DNA of 64,000 bases. Origin: Polyangium aurulentum (GTDB lineage: Bacteria > Myxococcota_A > Polyangia > Polyangiales > Polyangiaceae). Position numbers and translations under genes: made by a program. The notes below the pieces were generated by a model, which did not search any database, had not been told where the DNA came from, and saw only the letters and a program-made list of their open reading frames with translations. This document shows, piece after piece, positions 34,406 to 43,873 of the stretch. Where the stretch lies: contig CAMCKZ010000003.1 of assembly GCA_945875545.1 (NCBI GenBank), forward strand, positions 1 through 64,000, given 5' to 3'. Every line of letters starts with the position of its first letter. The stretch's first letter is position 1.

Positions 34406-35659
34406 GTGAAGTCGGGGTCCGTCCTGTGCAACAGGGGTGGGCGACGAAGGCCCAAACGCGCTACGGCGCTGCGCGTGCCCCCGTCCCCTGCCCTGCCCGA
34501 TCTCCAGCCCTCGAACGCCGCGATTGACGCCATTCGCCGCGGCCATCCATGGCTTTGGCGCGATGCCCTCGGGCGCCAAGGCGCGAGTCTCGCGCATGGC
34601 ACCGTCGTGCGCATCGTCGACGAAAAACGTGACGCCGTCGCCGTCGCGGTCTTCGCGTCCGAGGGGCCCATCGCGGCGCGCGTCTGGGGGTCACAGCCCG
34701 GGGAGACGGCGATCGAGGGGTTGCTCGCAACGCGCCTGGACGCTGCTTTTTTGCGTCGCAAACGCATGATCGCAGAAGACACCAATGCCTACCGCTTGGT
34801 GCACGGCGAGGGTGATGGCCTCGGCGGATTCATCGTCGATCGTTACGGACAGGTTTTGGTCATCGAGGCGGAAGGGGGCGCCACGGCCCACGTGCCGGCC
34901 CTCGTCGACGCCCTGTGGCGGCGCGGTGAAGGCATGGGCATCGCCTCCATTCTGTTCAAGAATACGCGGTCCACCTCGCCAGAAAAAGTGGAGCTCCTTC
35001 GAGGCACCCCGGTCACCGAACCTCTCGTCGTGATGGAGTACGGCACCGCTTTCGAGGTGGATGTTCTGCACGGACAGAAGACGGGAACCTTCCTGGATCA
35101 GAGGGAAAACAGGCAGATCGTGCGCCGACTCGCGTTGGGCAAACGCGTCTTGAATTTGTTTTCCTACGCCGGTGGTTTTTCGATTCAGGCGGCATTGGGC
35201 GGTGCCACGCAGGTCACCAGCGTGGACCTCGCGGGCAAGGCGCACGCCACGGCCTCGCGCAACGTGAAGCTCGCGGGACTCACGGGCGAGCGCTTTTCGT
35301 TCATCACCGCCGACGTCTTCACATGGCTCGCGGCGGCCCGCCAACGCGCCGAGCGCTTCGACGTCATCATCTGCGATCCGCCATCCATGGCGCCATCCGA
35401 AAAAGCCGTTCCGAAAGCAACGAAGGCCTACCGTGATTTGCATGCAGGTTGCATAGAACTGCTCGCACCCGAGGGTATTTTCTGTGCTGCATCGTGTTCG
35501 AGTCACATGAACTTGGAGCGTTTTCTTGAAACCCTCGACGCACGCGCCCTCGGAGCGAGAGCCCTTTCGATCGTTCAGATCGCCGGTGCCCCGCCGTGCC
35601 ATCCGGTGAAGCCCGCCTTCCCCGAGGGGGCCTATTTGAAGTTCGTTGTGCTTACCTGA
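34406..35659 (+). CDS. RlmI-like rRNA (cytosine-C5) methyltransferase
   Basis: Class I SAM methyltransferase of 417 residues related to RlmI, which methylates C1962 of 23S rRNA. An N-terminal PUA-like domain (NAAIDAIRRGHPWLWRDAL) precedes a linker (YRLVHGEGDGLGGFIVDRY) and the catalytic domain: HGQKTGTFLDQRENR, VLNLFSYAGGFSI and VIICDPPSMAPS. GTG start at 34406; a GTG at 34475 would remove a basic stretch. Its 3' end overlaps the convergent hemG by 8 bp. The exact base is inferred from family. TGCAGGTTGCA at 35443-35453. Confidence 0.86.
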   Translation: MKSGSVLCNRGGRRRPKRATALRVPPSPALPDLQPSNAAIDAIRRGHPWLWRDALGRQGASLAHGTVVRIVDEKRDAVAVAVFASEGPIAARVWGSQPGETAIEGLLATRLDAAFLRRKRMIAEDTNAYRLVHGEGDGLGGFIVDRYGQVLVIEAEGGATAHVPALVDALWRRGEGMGIASILFKNTRSTSPEKVELLRGTPVTEPLVVMEYGTAFEVDVLHGQKTGTFLDQRENRQIVRRLALGKRVLNLFSYAGGFSIQAALGGATQVTSVDLAGKAHATASRNVKLAGLTGERFSFITADVFTWLAAARQRAERFDVIICDPPSMAPSEKAVPKATKAYRDLHAGCIELLAPEGIFCAASCSSHMNLERFLETLDARALGARALSIVQIAGAPPCHPVKPAFPEGAYLKFVVLT

Positions 35660-37070
35660 ACGCAACGTGGATGCTGGGAAACGGCGGGCCGCCCCAGCGC
35701 GCCAACCCTTCGTGCACCGACCGCAGCGCGTCGCCCAGGCCCACGCCGCTGTAGCCCGCCCCGACGAGGGCGAGCCACGGGTGCTGGTCTTGCAATGCGC
35801 GTGCAGAATACATGCGTGCAATATGACCAACAACAGGTTGCGGCGTGGCGCGAGGAAACCGCCGGACCCAGTCTTTTTCCGGGTTTCCGCTCAGTCCAAG
35901 CAAGGGCGTCAGCTCCTCAAGGCCTCGCGCAGCAAGTTCCGCGTCCGTGGCCGCGTTCGCGTCGAAGTGCGTTCCGGAGGCAAGAAAGGCTCTCACGAAT
36001 ACGAAGCCCTCGGGCTTTCTTCCGGGCCATTTTGACGACAGAAAACTCGCCGCGACAACCCCTCCCGCACGGCGATCGATGGCGATAAAGCCGCTGGCGT
36101 CGAGGGTGTGCGCCACATGTTTTTCCGCGAGGGCGTAGATCACGACGTGCGCCGATCCGTGAGGAATCTCCTCGAGCTTAGCCGCCAAGGCGGGCGCACC
36201 CGCCCCCAGCAACTGGGCACCGACGCGCGGCCCCGTGGCGACGACAACCCGCGATGTATCGAGGATTTCCCCTGATAGAAGCTCCACGCGCGCGCGGCCT
36301 GCGCCCGCCCCTTCGACACCGCGAACCGGGTCGTTTAGGCGAAGGTCACCCGCCGCCGCCGCCGCTTCCACGAGCGCATTCACAAGCTGCCCAAGTCCGC
36401 CGCGCAGCGACAGAAACGTGCCCGCCTCGCCCGCTCGCCGGCGCGCGACGGCCTGGCCCAAAAGGGACCTCCCCGCTGCTTCCGCTTCGACGAACTGGGG
36501 AAAGGCCGCGCGCACCGAGAGCTCGTCGGGGTCGCCGGAATGGATGCCCGCCAAAATGGGAAGCGATACTTCGCGTGCCCAACGCGCTCCCATGCGGCGG
36601 CGGAGAAAATCGCCGATCGACTCGTCGGTGTGGGAATCTCCCCAGTTTTTCCTCGTGACGAGAGGCTCCAAGAGAACCCGGCGCGCCATGCCTTTGTCGC
36701 GCGCGGCGATGCCCAGCGCCGCGCGCGCGGTCGTTGGAATGGTGAGCTTCAGGCCGCGAGGCATGGGCTCAAGACCATTGCGAACGCGCGCCAATAGTTT
36801 TTTTGCCGCAGGCTGGGGCTCTACGACCTCGGCACCGAGACCCAGTTCTATGCACAGTGCACGCATCTGTGGCTTCGCTGCGACCCACCCGTCGGGGCCC
36901 ACATCCAGAACCGCGCCGCGCCACGTATCGCTGCGCACGATGCCCCCGAAGCGGTCTGTCGCCTCGAGCAGAACGCCGCCGGGCTCTGAAATACCCAGGA
37001 GACGCGCTGCCTCGAGGCCAGCGATGCCGCCCCCAATAACGACCCACGGAACTTCACGAGGCGCGCCCAC
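35652..37070 (-). CDS. hemG: Protoporphyrinogen oxidase, HemY type
   Basis: FAD-dependent oxidation of protoporphyrinogen IX to protoporphyrin IX, the penultimate haem step. The Rossmann FAD motif is VVIGGGIAGLEAARLL; GGIVRSDTWRG and GPDGW follow, and the C-terminal FAD segment is LVGAGYSGVGLGDALRS. The 472-residue length fits the oxygen-dependent HemY/PPOX family rather than the flavodoxin-like HemG, despite the symbol used in databases. It follows hemH by 85 bp in hemE-hemH-hemG order. TGCACAGTGCA is at 36851-36861. Confidence 0.9.
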   Translation of the reverse strand: MGAPREVPWVVIGGGIAGLEAARLLGISEPGGVLLEATDRFGGIVRSDTWRGAVLDVGPDGWVAAKPQMRALCIELGLGAEVVEPQPAAKKLLARVRNGLEPMPRGLKLTIPTTARAALGIAARDKGMARRVLLEPLVTRKNWGDSHTDESIGDFLRRRMGARWAREVSLPILAGIHSGDPDELSVRAAFPQFVEAEAAGRSLLGQAVARRRAGEAGTFLSLRGGLGQLVNALVEAAAAAGDLRLNDPVRGVEGAGAGRARVELLSGEILDTSRVVVATGPRVGAQLLGAGAPALAAKLEEIPHGSAHVVIYALAEKHVAHTLDASGFIAIDRRAGGVVAASFLSSKWPGRKPEGFVFVRAFLASGTHFDANAATDAELAARGLEELTPLLGLSGNPEKDWVRRFPRATPQPVVGHIARMYSARALQDQHPWLALVGAGYSGVGLGDALRSVHEGLARWGGPPFPSIHVAFR

Positions 37071-37155
37071 ACGACCTCGTTAGCACCGGTCGCCCGCCGG
37101 ATCGGATCCATCCAGAACGGCGCGCGACAATGCGCGCGTCGCCATTGCTAGGCGG

Positions 37156-38109
37156 TCACGGCGATGCGTCTTGGAGGGCCCGGAGCACCATTCCCTCGAC
37201 CACGCGCACGAGGTCGTCGTCGTCGTTGAGGGACGCGGTTCGCGATACGGAAAGCCCCGCTGCCTGCGCCAACGCTCGCGCCTCGATGTCAAGATCGTAG
37301 AGGATTTCCACGTGATCCGCGAGAAATCCCAGCGGGGCGAAAACAAGATGGGTCACTCCGTCGGCCTTGGCTTCGGCAATCGCTGACGGCAAATCAGGAC
37401 CAAGCCACTCCGCGGGCTTCCCGCCGGGCCCCAGACTTTGACCCTGCGACTGGAAGACCACGCGGCACGAATCGACGAGCGGAAGAAGCGCCGCGGCGAA
37501 GCGATCGGCGGCGCGACGAAACTCGCGTTCGTAGGCGTCGCCGGCCCGAATGACCGCCATGGGCAGCGAGTGCGCGGTGACCAAAATGCGCACTTTGGAG
37601 CCGTCCTGGGGGAGCGTCGCTAGGTGCGTGCGCGCGCGATGAACGAATGCATGATGCAAGCAATCGTCGCTGCCCCAGTCGGGAACCGAGACGAATTCGA
37701 CCTTCGACAGCCCGGCGACCTGCGCCCGCGTTTTCGCATGTTCGCAGTAAATCAACGAGGAAAACTGCGCCATCGGCACGAGCACCACGCGAGAAGCCCC
37801 CGCGGCGACGAGCTCCCCGAGCTGCTGGTCGACGGTGGGCCTCCAGAGTCGCGCCGCGAAACGCACGGGCATCGACAACGCGCATTCGACCTTTTTGGCC
37901 AAGCGCGCCGTGATTTCGTTCAGCGGTGAGCGGCCTCCAATGACCTCGTACCGGTGAGCCATCTCCTGAACGAGGGCCTCGGGTGGCGCGTGACCTCGGC
38001 GAATATTCGTGAGGAATACACGCAAGTCGCCGAGGTCATCGACGGTGCCATGGGTCAACAGAAGTACGCCCGTCTTCATCGTGATGTCCTGTGGAGCGCC
38101 TGTATTCAT
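37156..38109 (-). CDS. hemH: Ferrochelatase
   Basis: Inserts Fe2+ into protoporphyrin IX. The 317-residue product shows GVLLLTHGTVDDLGDLRVFL, YEVIGGRSPLNEIT, VTAHSLPMAVI (catalytic His) and FVSVPDWGSDD. FQSQGQSLGPGGKPAEWLGP is the conserved ferrochelatase stretch and FAPLGFLADHVEILYDLDIE carries the acidic metal path. ATG at 38109 overlaps the hemE stop (ATGA); the frame extends upstream but is not conserved. Substrate could be coproporphyrin in other lineages, but hemG next door supports the protoporphyrin route. TGCATGATGCA at 37648-37658. Confidence 0.93.
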   Translation of the reverse strand: MNTGAPQDITMKTGVLLLTHGTVDDLGDLRVFLTNIRRGHAPPEALVQEMAHRYEVIGGRSPLNEITARLAKKVECALSMPVRFAARLWRPTVDQQLGELVAAGASRVVLVPMAQFSSLIYCEHAKTRAQVAGLSKVEFVSVPDWGSDDCLHHAFVHRARTHLATLPQDGSKVRILVTAHSLPMAVIRAGDAYEREFRRAADRFAAALLPLVDSCRVVFQSQGQSLGPGGKPAEWLGPDLPSAIAEAKADGVTHLVFAPLGFLADHVEILYDLDIEARALAQAAGLSVSRTASLNDDDDLVRVVEGMVLRALQDASP

Positions 38110-39134
38110 AGGCGCCGCGAGGCTTCGTGAACGTGGTCCACGAGGGCGCGCACGACCTCTGGGCACGTTTCGGGAACGATGCCGTGGCCAACATTGAAGA
38201 TGTGCCCGTTGCGCCCGTTGGCCTCCGCGAGAATGCGGTCGGCTGCCGCAAATAGTGCTTTTTCCGGCGCGAGAAGCATGCAGGGGTCGAGATTGCCTTG
38301 GCAGGCGCGGTCGTGGCCGATGCGCTGCCACCCCTCGGCCAAGGGCATGCGCCAATCGAGCCCGAGGGCCGAGCCACCGGCTTCTGCCATCGCCTCGAGA
38401 AGCGTCGCGGTGCCCGTGCCGAAGTGAATGCTGGGCACGTTGCGCGCCTTCAGCTTGTCAAAAATTCCTTTTACATGCGGCTGCACCGACGTTCGGTAGT
38501 CGTGGGGAGAGAGCTGCCCAACCCACGAGTCGAAGAGTTGCACGGCGTCGGCGCCTGCATCGATCTGAGCGATCAAGAGGTCTGCCACCACGATCGAAAG
38601 CTTCTCCATCAACGCGTGCCACGCCTGCGGATGCTCGATCATGAAACGCTTGGTCTTCAAAAAGTTGGCGCTCTTGCCACCCTCCAAGAGGTAGCTCGCG
38701 AGCGTAAATGGCGCGCCGGCGAAGGCGATGAGCGGAACTTTTCCGCCGAGCGCTTGCTTAGAAAGGCGAATACCTTCAAGTACATAGGCGAGGCTCTCGC
38801 GCGGGTCGATGACGCGAAGGCGGTCCACATCGGCGACCTCGCGAATGGGCGCGTGAAGAACGGGCCCCTCGCCTTTCTCGAAACTGAAGGGGCACCCCAT
38901 GGGGTCCAGCGGCAAGAGAATGTCGGCGAAGAGAATGCACGCATCGACGCCCAAACGGAGCGGCTGGAGCGTCACCTCCGCGGCAAGTTCCGGCTGTTTG
39001 CAAATTTCTAGAAGCGTGTAGTTTGCACGTATCGCTCGGTACTCGGGCATGTAGCGCCCGGCCTGCCGCATGAACCAGACGGGCGTGGCATCGACGGGCT
39101 CGCGGCGAAGAGCACGGAGGAATCGATCGTTCAT
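38106..39134 (-). CDS. hemE: Uroporphyrinogen decarboxylase
   Basis: Decarboxylates uroporphyrinogen III to coproporphyrinogen III. The 342-residue product opens PVWFMRQAGRYMPEYR, then ILFADILLPLDPMG, FAGAPFTLASYLLEGG, QLFDSWVGQLSP and FNVGHGIVPETCPE, all signatures of the family. First gene of the hemE-hemH-hemG unit, coupled to hemH. Confidence 0.96.
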   Translation of the reverse strand: MNDRFLRALRREPVDATPVWFMRQAGRYMPEYRAIRANYTLLEICKQPELAAEVTLQPLRLGVDACILFADILLPLDPMGCPFSFEKGEGPVLHAPIREVADVDRLRVIDPRESLAYVLEGIRLSKQALGGKVPLIAFAGAPFTLASYLLEGGKSANFLKTKRFMIEHPQAWHALMEKLSIVVADLLIAQIDAGADAVQLFDSWVGQLSPHDYRTSVQPHVKGIFDKLKARNVPSIHFGTGTATLLEAMAEAGGSALGLDWRMPLAEGWQRIGHDRACQGNLDPCMLLAPEKALFAAADRILAEANGRNGHIFNVGHGIVPETCPEVVRALVDHVHEASRRL

Positions 39135-39238
39135 AGCCTGGGGCGGCTAGCGCGAAGGGAGCGCAGAGACGAGAGGAATACTCGGCGATTTCGGTAGCGG
39201 CCGATACGCACGTTCCAGACGCGCGAAGTCGTGCTTTT

Positions 39239-41398
39239 TTACGTACGGTTGTAGTTCGTGTCTTCGAGCAAAATCTTGTTGGTGGGCGACCGACTCTCGC
39301 CCACGTTCGTGATGTAGACCGCCGGTTGATCTTGCACCGGGCAAACCTTCTCGCACGCGCCACAACCAATGCACAAACTCGGGTCGACGTGCGGGCGCTG
39401 GAGCTTAATAAGCTTCATGGCCGGAGATTCGCCGCCCGGCCCGGGCTGGCTCGCGCGCACGGGGACTTCCACTTCTTCGACCCAAATAGCCTTCGGCGAC
39501 GTCGGGCAAAACTCTTCGCAGACAATGCAGGGAGTCTGCATCGACCACGGCAGGCACCGTCCGTGGTCGTAAAAAGCGGTACCGATTTTTACCGGTGCGA
39601 CCCCAAGCCCGAGCTTCTCTTTCTCGGTAATTTTCTGGATCGCGCCCGTCGGGCACACCTGGCCACAAAGCACGCACGAGTGCTCGCAGTAACCGATGCG
39701 CGCGATAAGAATGGGCGTCCACAGGCCCTCGACCCCAGCCTCAAAGAACGCCGGATGCAGCGCGTTGTTCGGGCAAACTTTCATGCATTCTGCACATCGA
39801 ATGCATCGTTCCAGGAACGCACGCTCCTCGACCGCGCCCGGGGGCCGAATCACCTTCGACGAGTAGTTGGTGTCGATGACGTCGCTGCCGCGAAGGGCTG
39901 GCAGTGCGACCGCAGACGCCGCGATGGAGGCGAGGGCCGTGCGACGCTCCACAATGGGGGCGGCGATGGTGCTGCGGCGGCTAGGCAAAAAGCGGAACTT
40001 GATGACGTCTTCGGGGCACGCGGCCTCGCAGTTCATGCACATGTGGCATTCGTCTTGCCGCCACTTCACGCCGCCTTGCGGACTGTCGGCACCTTGGCAG
40101 CTCACAAGGCACAAATTGCAATCGGTGCACTTTGCATGGTCTTTCTCCATGCCGAAAAGAGAGAATCGCGAGAACACACCGAGGAATGCGCCAAGCGGGC
40201 AAAGCACGCGGCACCAAAATCTCGGAATGAAACGGTTCATGAAAATGACCGCGGCGAAGAGCGCGACGATGAACCACGTTTGGTGAAAATAGAACTGCTT
40301 CGACTGCCACACAACTTGGGCCAGCGAGTCTTGGAGGGCGTCGGCACCCTGCTGAACGGGCCTAATTGGCAGGGTTTGCGCGTACCCGAGGCCGCGCGAG
40401 GCGACGTATTGGGCGGCGGGCATCACGCCGAGCCCAATGGCCCGCACCGCGACGCAGATGGGGTCGAAAAGACCGCCGATGGCGCTGCCAAAAAGGGCGG
40501 CAACCAAGAATGCATACAGCAGGTAATATTTTACGGCTTGCGCGCCGCGCGTCTTGTTCGCCTCGACACGGGATGAACCGCGTCCGTGCCGCGACGGGAG
40601 CAGCCAGCCGAAAAAATGGTGGATGGTTCCGAAGGGGCACATCCATCCGCAAAAAACGCGGCCGACGACGAGCGTGATCGCGAGAAGACCAAGACTCCAC
40701 GCGAGACCTCGGTAGACCGTGTGCGTCGACAAAAGGGTCATCGCCGCGACAAAAGGATCGGCCAAAAGAAAGCCCTCGACGGGCATGGCGAGGCGGACCG
40801 GTGTGTCTGAATTTGCAGCGAAATTGCCACGAAACGTGGTTTCAAAAAGCCAGTACAGAAAGAGGCTCAAAAACCCAACCTGGGAGACGCGACGAAGGCC
40901 CACCAGAAAGCGAATGACGGGCCGCGCCGGAAGGCCACTGCCCGAACGCTTTTTGGCTTTTCCAAAACCCGAGAGACCAAGCATCGACGCCACGTCGCCC
41001 ATGCGCGACGACTCCGCCGCAGCCATCGCCTTTACCACGGCATTGTCACGGCTTACTTCGGCTCGTTTTGGTATGGCCTCGGGCTGCTTTGCGGTCTCGC
41101 CCTTGCAGCCGCAACTTCCGGACGCACATCCAGACGTTGCTGCGCCTTGTTCGAGAACGGGCGACTGCGCATTGGCACGCGCAGGCACCTCGCCGGCTGG
41201 GCGCGCGGCGGCAATCGACTGGGCTGGGCGCGGCTGAAACGACTGCACTTCGTCGAGGGCAAGAACGGGCCCAACGCGTCCATTTCCCCAGGGAATTGGC
41301 TGGATTCCGTCGAATGCGTCGATGGCAGCCGCGGGCCCGCGCGAGGCTCGTGAGGCGGCCAAAACCTCGGGGTCGATCGCCACGCCCGCGTGACTCAC
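39239..41398 (-). CDS. NapH/MauN-like membrane 4Fe-4S protein fused to ferredoxin domains
   Basis: A 719-residue probable electron-transfer protein. Domains in order: Cys/Pro/Ala-rich start with GCASGSCGCKGE, several membrane helices, the paired NapH-type motifs CGWMCPFGTIHHFFGW and CRVLCPLGAFLGVFSR, then soluble ferredoxin clusters including CTDCNLCLVSCQ, CHMCMNCEAACPE, CIRCAECMKVCPN and CIGCGACEKVCPV. A hydrophobic segment with ERRTALASIAASAVALPAL lies between clusters. It would carry electrons between membrane quinol and periplasmic or cytoplasmic partners. GTG at 41398 overlaps the DUF362 stop (GTGA); the frame stays open to 41722 without conservation. Palindromes at 39784 and 40126 fall inside ferredoxin coding. 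Confidence 0.85.
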   Translation of the reverse strand: MSHAGVAIDPEVLAASRASRGPAAAIDAFDGIQPIPWGNGRVGPVLALDEVQSFQPRPAQSIAAARPAGEVPARANAQSPVLEQGAATSGCASGSCGCKGETAKQPEAIPKRAEVSRDNAVVKAMAAAESSRMGDVASMLGLSGFGKAKKRSGSGLPARPVIRFLVGLRRVSQVGFLSLFLYWLFETTFRGNFAANSDTPVRLAMPVEGFLLADPFVAAMTLLSTHTVYRGLAWSLGLLAITLVVGRVFCGWMCPFGTIHHFFGWLLPSRHGRGSSRVEANKTRGAQAVKYYLLYAFLVAALFGSAIGGLFDPICVAVRAIGLGVMPAAQYVASRGLGYAQTLPIRPVQQGADALQDSLAQVVWQSKQFYFHQTWFIVALFAAVIFMNRFIPRFWCRVLCPLGAFLGVFSRFSLFGMEKDHAKCTDCNLCLVSCQGADSPQGGVKWRQDECHMCMNCEAACPEDVIKFRFLPSRRSTIAAPIVERRTALASIAASAVALPALRGSDVIDTNYSSKVIRPPGAVEERAFLERCIRCAECMKVCPNNALHPAFFEAGVEGLWTPILIARIGYCEHSCVLCGQVCPTGAIQKITEKEKLGLGVAPVKIGTAFYDHGRCLPWSMQTPCIVCEEFCPTSPKAIWVEEVEVPVRASQPGPGGESPAMKLIKLQRPHVDPSLCIGCGACEKVCPVQDQPAVYITNVGESRSPTNKILLEDTNYNRT

Positions 41399-42426
41399 GT
41401 GACCTCCCGGATGATCAAACTTTCGAGCTTGGTGGTGCCAATGCCGCGCTCTTCGGCCATCGCGAGGTACGGCAGATTTTCGGGGCGCTGCCCAATGAAG
41501 CGGCACGCGTACGCATCGGCCGCGACTTGATCGACGCTGGCCAGCACCGTGTTCAAGATGCGCGTGTCGTCGATGTTGCCGCCCTGCGGCCCGTTTCGAA
41601 TGAGCACGCGCGTGGCATCGATCACCGTGAGGGTTGGCCGCATGAACGTGGAGAGGTCGGCGATGGAGACGTCGATGTTCTGATGAAGGCGGTTTCGGCG
41701 CCCACCCAAAACTCCGTACCAATTCTTCATAGCGGCAGTAAATTTGGCCAGATTGTGATGTTTGGCGACGGGCACGTTGATGACTTTATCGGCCTCAACG
41801 AGGGTGGTGAAAATGGGCCATTCGTCGAGGACTTCTCCCTTGAGCCGCATGGTGCGAAAGCGATGCTCGGCGGGCAAGACCACATCGGCACCAAGCGCAT
41901 GCGCGCGCTTCCAAATGCCGGAACGCTGAAAACAGCGATGAGGATCGTTGCACGAGCCATCGGCGACAACGACCCGTTTGGCACCGGCCTCCCACGCCAA
42001 TTCGATGACCGCCGCGACCACTTCGGGCGACGTATTGGCCGCGTGCAAAGGCATGCGATCCCAGCCGATATTGGGCTTGATAACCACGATATCGCCTCGC
42101 GAAATGAAGCGACCCATGCCGCCCATCGCCGCCAGCGCTTTTTCGACCAGCGGCTTCGCGAGCGCCAAACCCGTTACGCCGATGGGGGCCCGCGCAATGG
42201 CCATGTGCACCGCGTTCGCATCGGTTTTCAGCGTAAAATCGCGCACTTGCCGCTGGCCTTGCGCGGCCTGAAAACCGAACCCGCCCGCGTCGTACGAAAG
42301 CTTTGTGACGAGCGATGCACCACCGAGAACCGCGCCCATCGACGCAAGACGTACGAGCGCCTCGCGTCGCGGAACCGCGGGCTCCACGGAACCTCCGGGG
42401 TCCTTTGGGAGTGGAGCGTCTGCCAT
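41395..42426 (-). CDS. DUF362 domain protein with Tat-like N-terminus
   Basis: A 343-residue DUF362 protein. The N-terminus has PRREALVRLASMGAVLGGAS, a twin-arginine-like export signal. The DUF362 core shows VVIKPNIGWDRMP, VVVADGSCNDPHRC, VINVPVAKHHNLAKF and TAAMKNWYGVLGGRRNRLHQ. DUF362 proteins often accompany 4Fe-4S proteins in redox clusters; the precise chemistry is unknown. It is translationally coupled to the NapH/ferredoxin fusion downstream, so the two probably form one exported redox system. Confidence 0.83.
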   Translation of the reverse strand: MADAPLPKDPGGSVEPAVPRREALVRLASMGAVLGGASLVTKLSYDAGGFGFQAAQGQRQVRDFTLKTDANAVHMAIARAPIGVTGLALAKPLVEKALAAMGGMGRFISRGDIVVIKPNIGWDRMPLHAANTSPEVVAAVIELAWEAGAKRVVVADGSCNDPHRCFQRSGIWKRAHALGADVVLPAEHRFRTMRLKGEVLDEWPIFTTLVEADKVINVPVAKHHNLAKFTAAMKNWYGVLGGRRNRLHQNIDVSIADLSTFMRPTLTVIDATRVLIRNGPQGGNIDDTRILNTVLASVDQVAADAYACRFIGQRPENLPYLAMAEERGIGTTKLESLIIREVT

Positions 42427-42593
42427 GGATATTTCCTAGCCTTGACGACGTGTGTCGCGCAACTCTTAGGGCTCCATTTTTGTGGAATTGCCCGTCCCGC
42501 CTCACGAGCAAGCCCCCGCCGTTCGGGCCATTGAACCGTGTCGCGGCAGGCGCAGTGCGCACCAACGCCGAAGACAGCGCGCGCGCTACCGCA

Positions 42594-43066
42594 GTTTGAT
42601 GACCTCCAGGCCCAACTCAACGCGGGCCGCGAAGACCCGATTTTCCGTCGAAGACCGCGTGGATTGCGTAGGGCCCGCCGCGCAGGGTCGGACCGCCGCT
42701 ACGGGCCGGGACAGCGCTCGACGTGTCGTAGACCGCGAGTGTACCGGGACGATTGAGCACGAATCGTGCCCGACGCATGAACTCACGCACCTGGGTGGGA
42801 CTGGGCTCGATCCCAGTGAGTCGCACGATCTCACTCCGCGCGTCAACGGACGATACGGGTGGGTTCGCTCGAAAATGTGCTTTCAGCGTCGATTGATGCG
42901 TATCCAGCTTGCTGTTCGTGCCTTCGAACGGAATCACTTTAAGCGCTTCAACACCGCCGTCCACAAATTCCTTCAAGTGGGCGCGATCCGTGTTCTCCGT
43001 GATGCCAACGAAGCGACACGGATCATGATGGGGCACGTCGCTGAATTTCAGCCATAACGTCGACAT
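42594..43066 (-). pseudogene. IS630-type transposase remnant
   Basis: The frame from 43066 reads like the N-terminal helix-turn-helix of IS630-family transposases: HLKEFVDGGVEALKVIPFEG, LDTHQSTLKAHFRANPP and DARSEIVRLTGIEPSPTQV, then REFMRRARFVLNRPG. After about 115 residues the match stops, and another frame carries ARVELGLEVIKLR before a stop near 42594. The catalytic DDE region is missing and no terminal inverted repeats were seen. This is a broken mobile element. Confidence 0.68.
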
Positions 43067-43352
43067 CTTCTGCCGAACCCGCGGGTGCGGATGCCGCGTT
43101 CGCTCGCACTTTCACGCTTCGATGGTTTCCGGTTCGAACGCGATTCTGACGATAGCGCCACGTTCGTCACGCCCCCCAACGCCCCGGGCCAAGAAACACG
43201 CAGAAGCTGCCCGTTCTCAGTATATTCATCGCTTTGCTTGGCCGAGCGTGGCAGGCTTCCCTGTTACGGGCTGCGCCTTTGGCTGGAGGGCCGAGAGACC
43301 TCCGCGCCCGACGAGGCCGCGATACTGAGTCGATTTACCATCGGATTTTCAT
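43067..43352. other. Intergenic region with no assignable gene
   Basis: About 286 bp between the transposase remnant and the NTF2-like gene. No reading frame with protein-like character, RNA gene or clear repeat was seen. It presumably holds the promoter of the downstream gene; an AT-rich patch lies just before its start (43340-43352). Confidence 0.4.
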
Positions 43353-43814
43353 ATGAATAACAACCAGCAACTCATTGAAACATTTTATACCGCGTTCCAG
43401 AAGAGAGACGGCAAAACCATGACCGCGTGTTACCACCCGGAGGCCCAGTTTTCCGATGCCGTGTTCACCGATCTCAGGGGCCAGGACGTTGGCCGCATGT
43501 GGCGAATGCTGTGCGCTGGGGCCACGGATCTGCGGGTTGAGCCGTCCGCGATACAGACCCAGGGCGACAAGGTTACGGGGCACTGGGATGCGTATTACAC
43601 CTTCAGCCTCACGGGCAAAGCGGTGCACAACAGCATCGATTGCACGTTTGAATTCAAAGACGAATTGATCCACCGTCATCACGATGAATTCAGCTTCTAT
43701 CGCTGGGCCGGCCAAGCGCTGGGCCTTGGGGGAAAACTGCTCGGTTGGACGCCCATCGTCCGCGGCAGGGTGCGCAAAATGGCTGCCAGCAATCTCGCAA
43801 AATTTATCGGCTAA
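43353..43814 (+). CDS. SnoaL/NTF2-like domain protein
   Basis: A 153-residue small alpha-beta cone protein: QLIETFYTAFQKRDGKTMTA, CYHPEAQFSDAVF and a C-terminal beta part HRHHDEFSFYRWAGQALG. The SnoaL/NTF2-like fold covers many small enzymes and binding proteins, so no reaction can be assigned. Its first codons use A/T-ending triplets (AAT, CAA, ATT, GAA, ACA, TTT, TAT) more than its neighbours, and it sits beside a transposase remnant, suggesting acquisition. It converges with the cytochrome gene. Confidence 0.8.
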   Translation: MNNNQQLIETFYTAFQKRDGKTMTACYHPEAQFSDAVFTDLRGQDVGRMWRMLCAGATDLRVEPSAIQTQGDKVTGHWDAYYTFSLTGKAVHNSIDCTFEFKDELIHRHHDEFSFYRWAGQALGLGGKLLGWTPIVRGRVRKMAASNLAKFIG

Positions 43815-43818
43815 ACCT

Positions 43819-43851
43819 CGCCGCAGGAAAAAACCTGCGCCGTCTGCGGCG
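43819..43851. terminator. Possible bidirectional terminator hairpin
   Basis: CGCCGCAG (43819-43826) pairs with CTGCGGCG (43844-43851), with an alternative inner GCAGG/CCTGC stem over AAAAAA. It lies between convergent genes ending at 43814 and 43874. There is no run of T, so its strength is uncertain. Confidence 0.4.
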
Positions 43852-43873
43852 TGAGACACACAATTCGAGCGAG

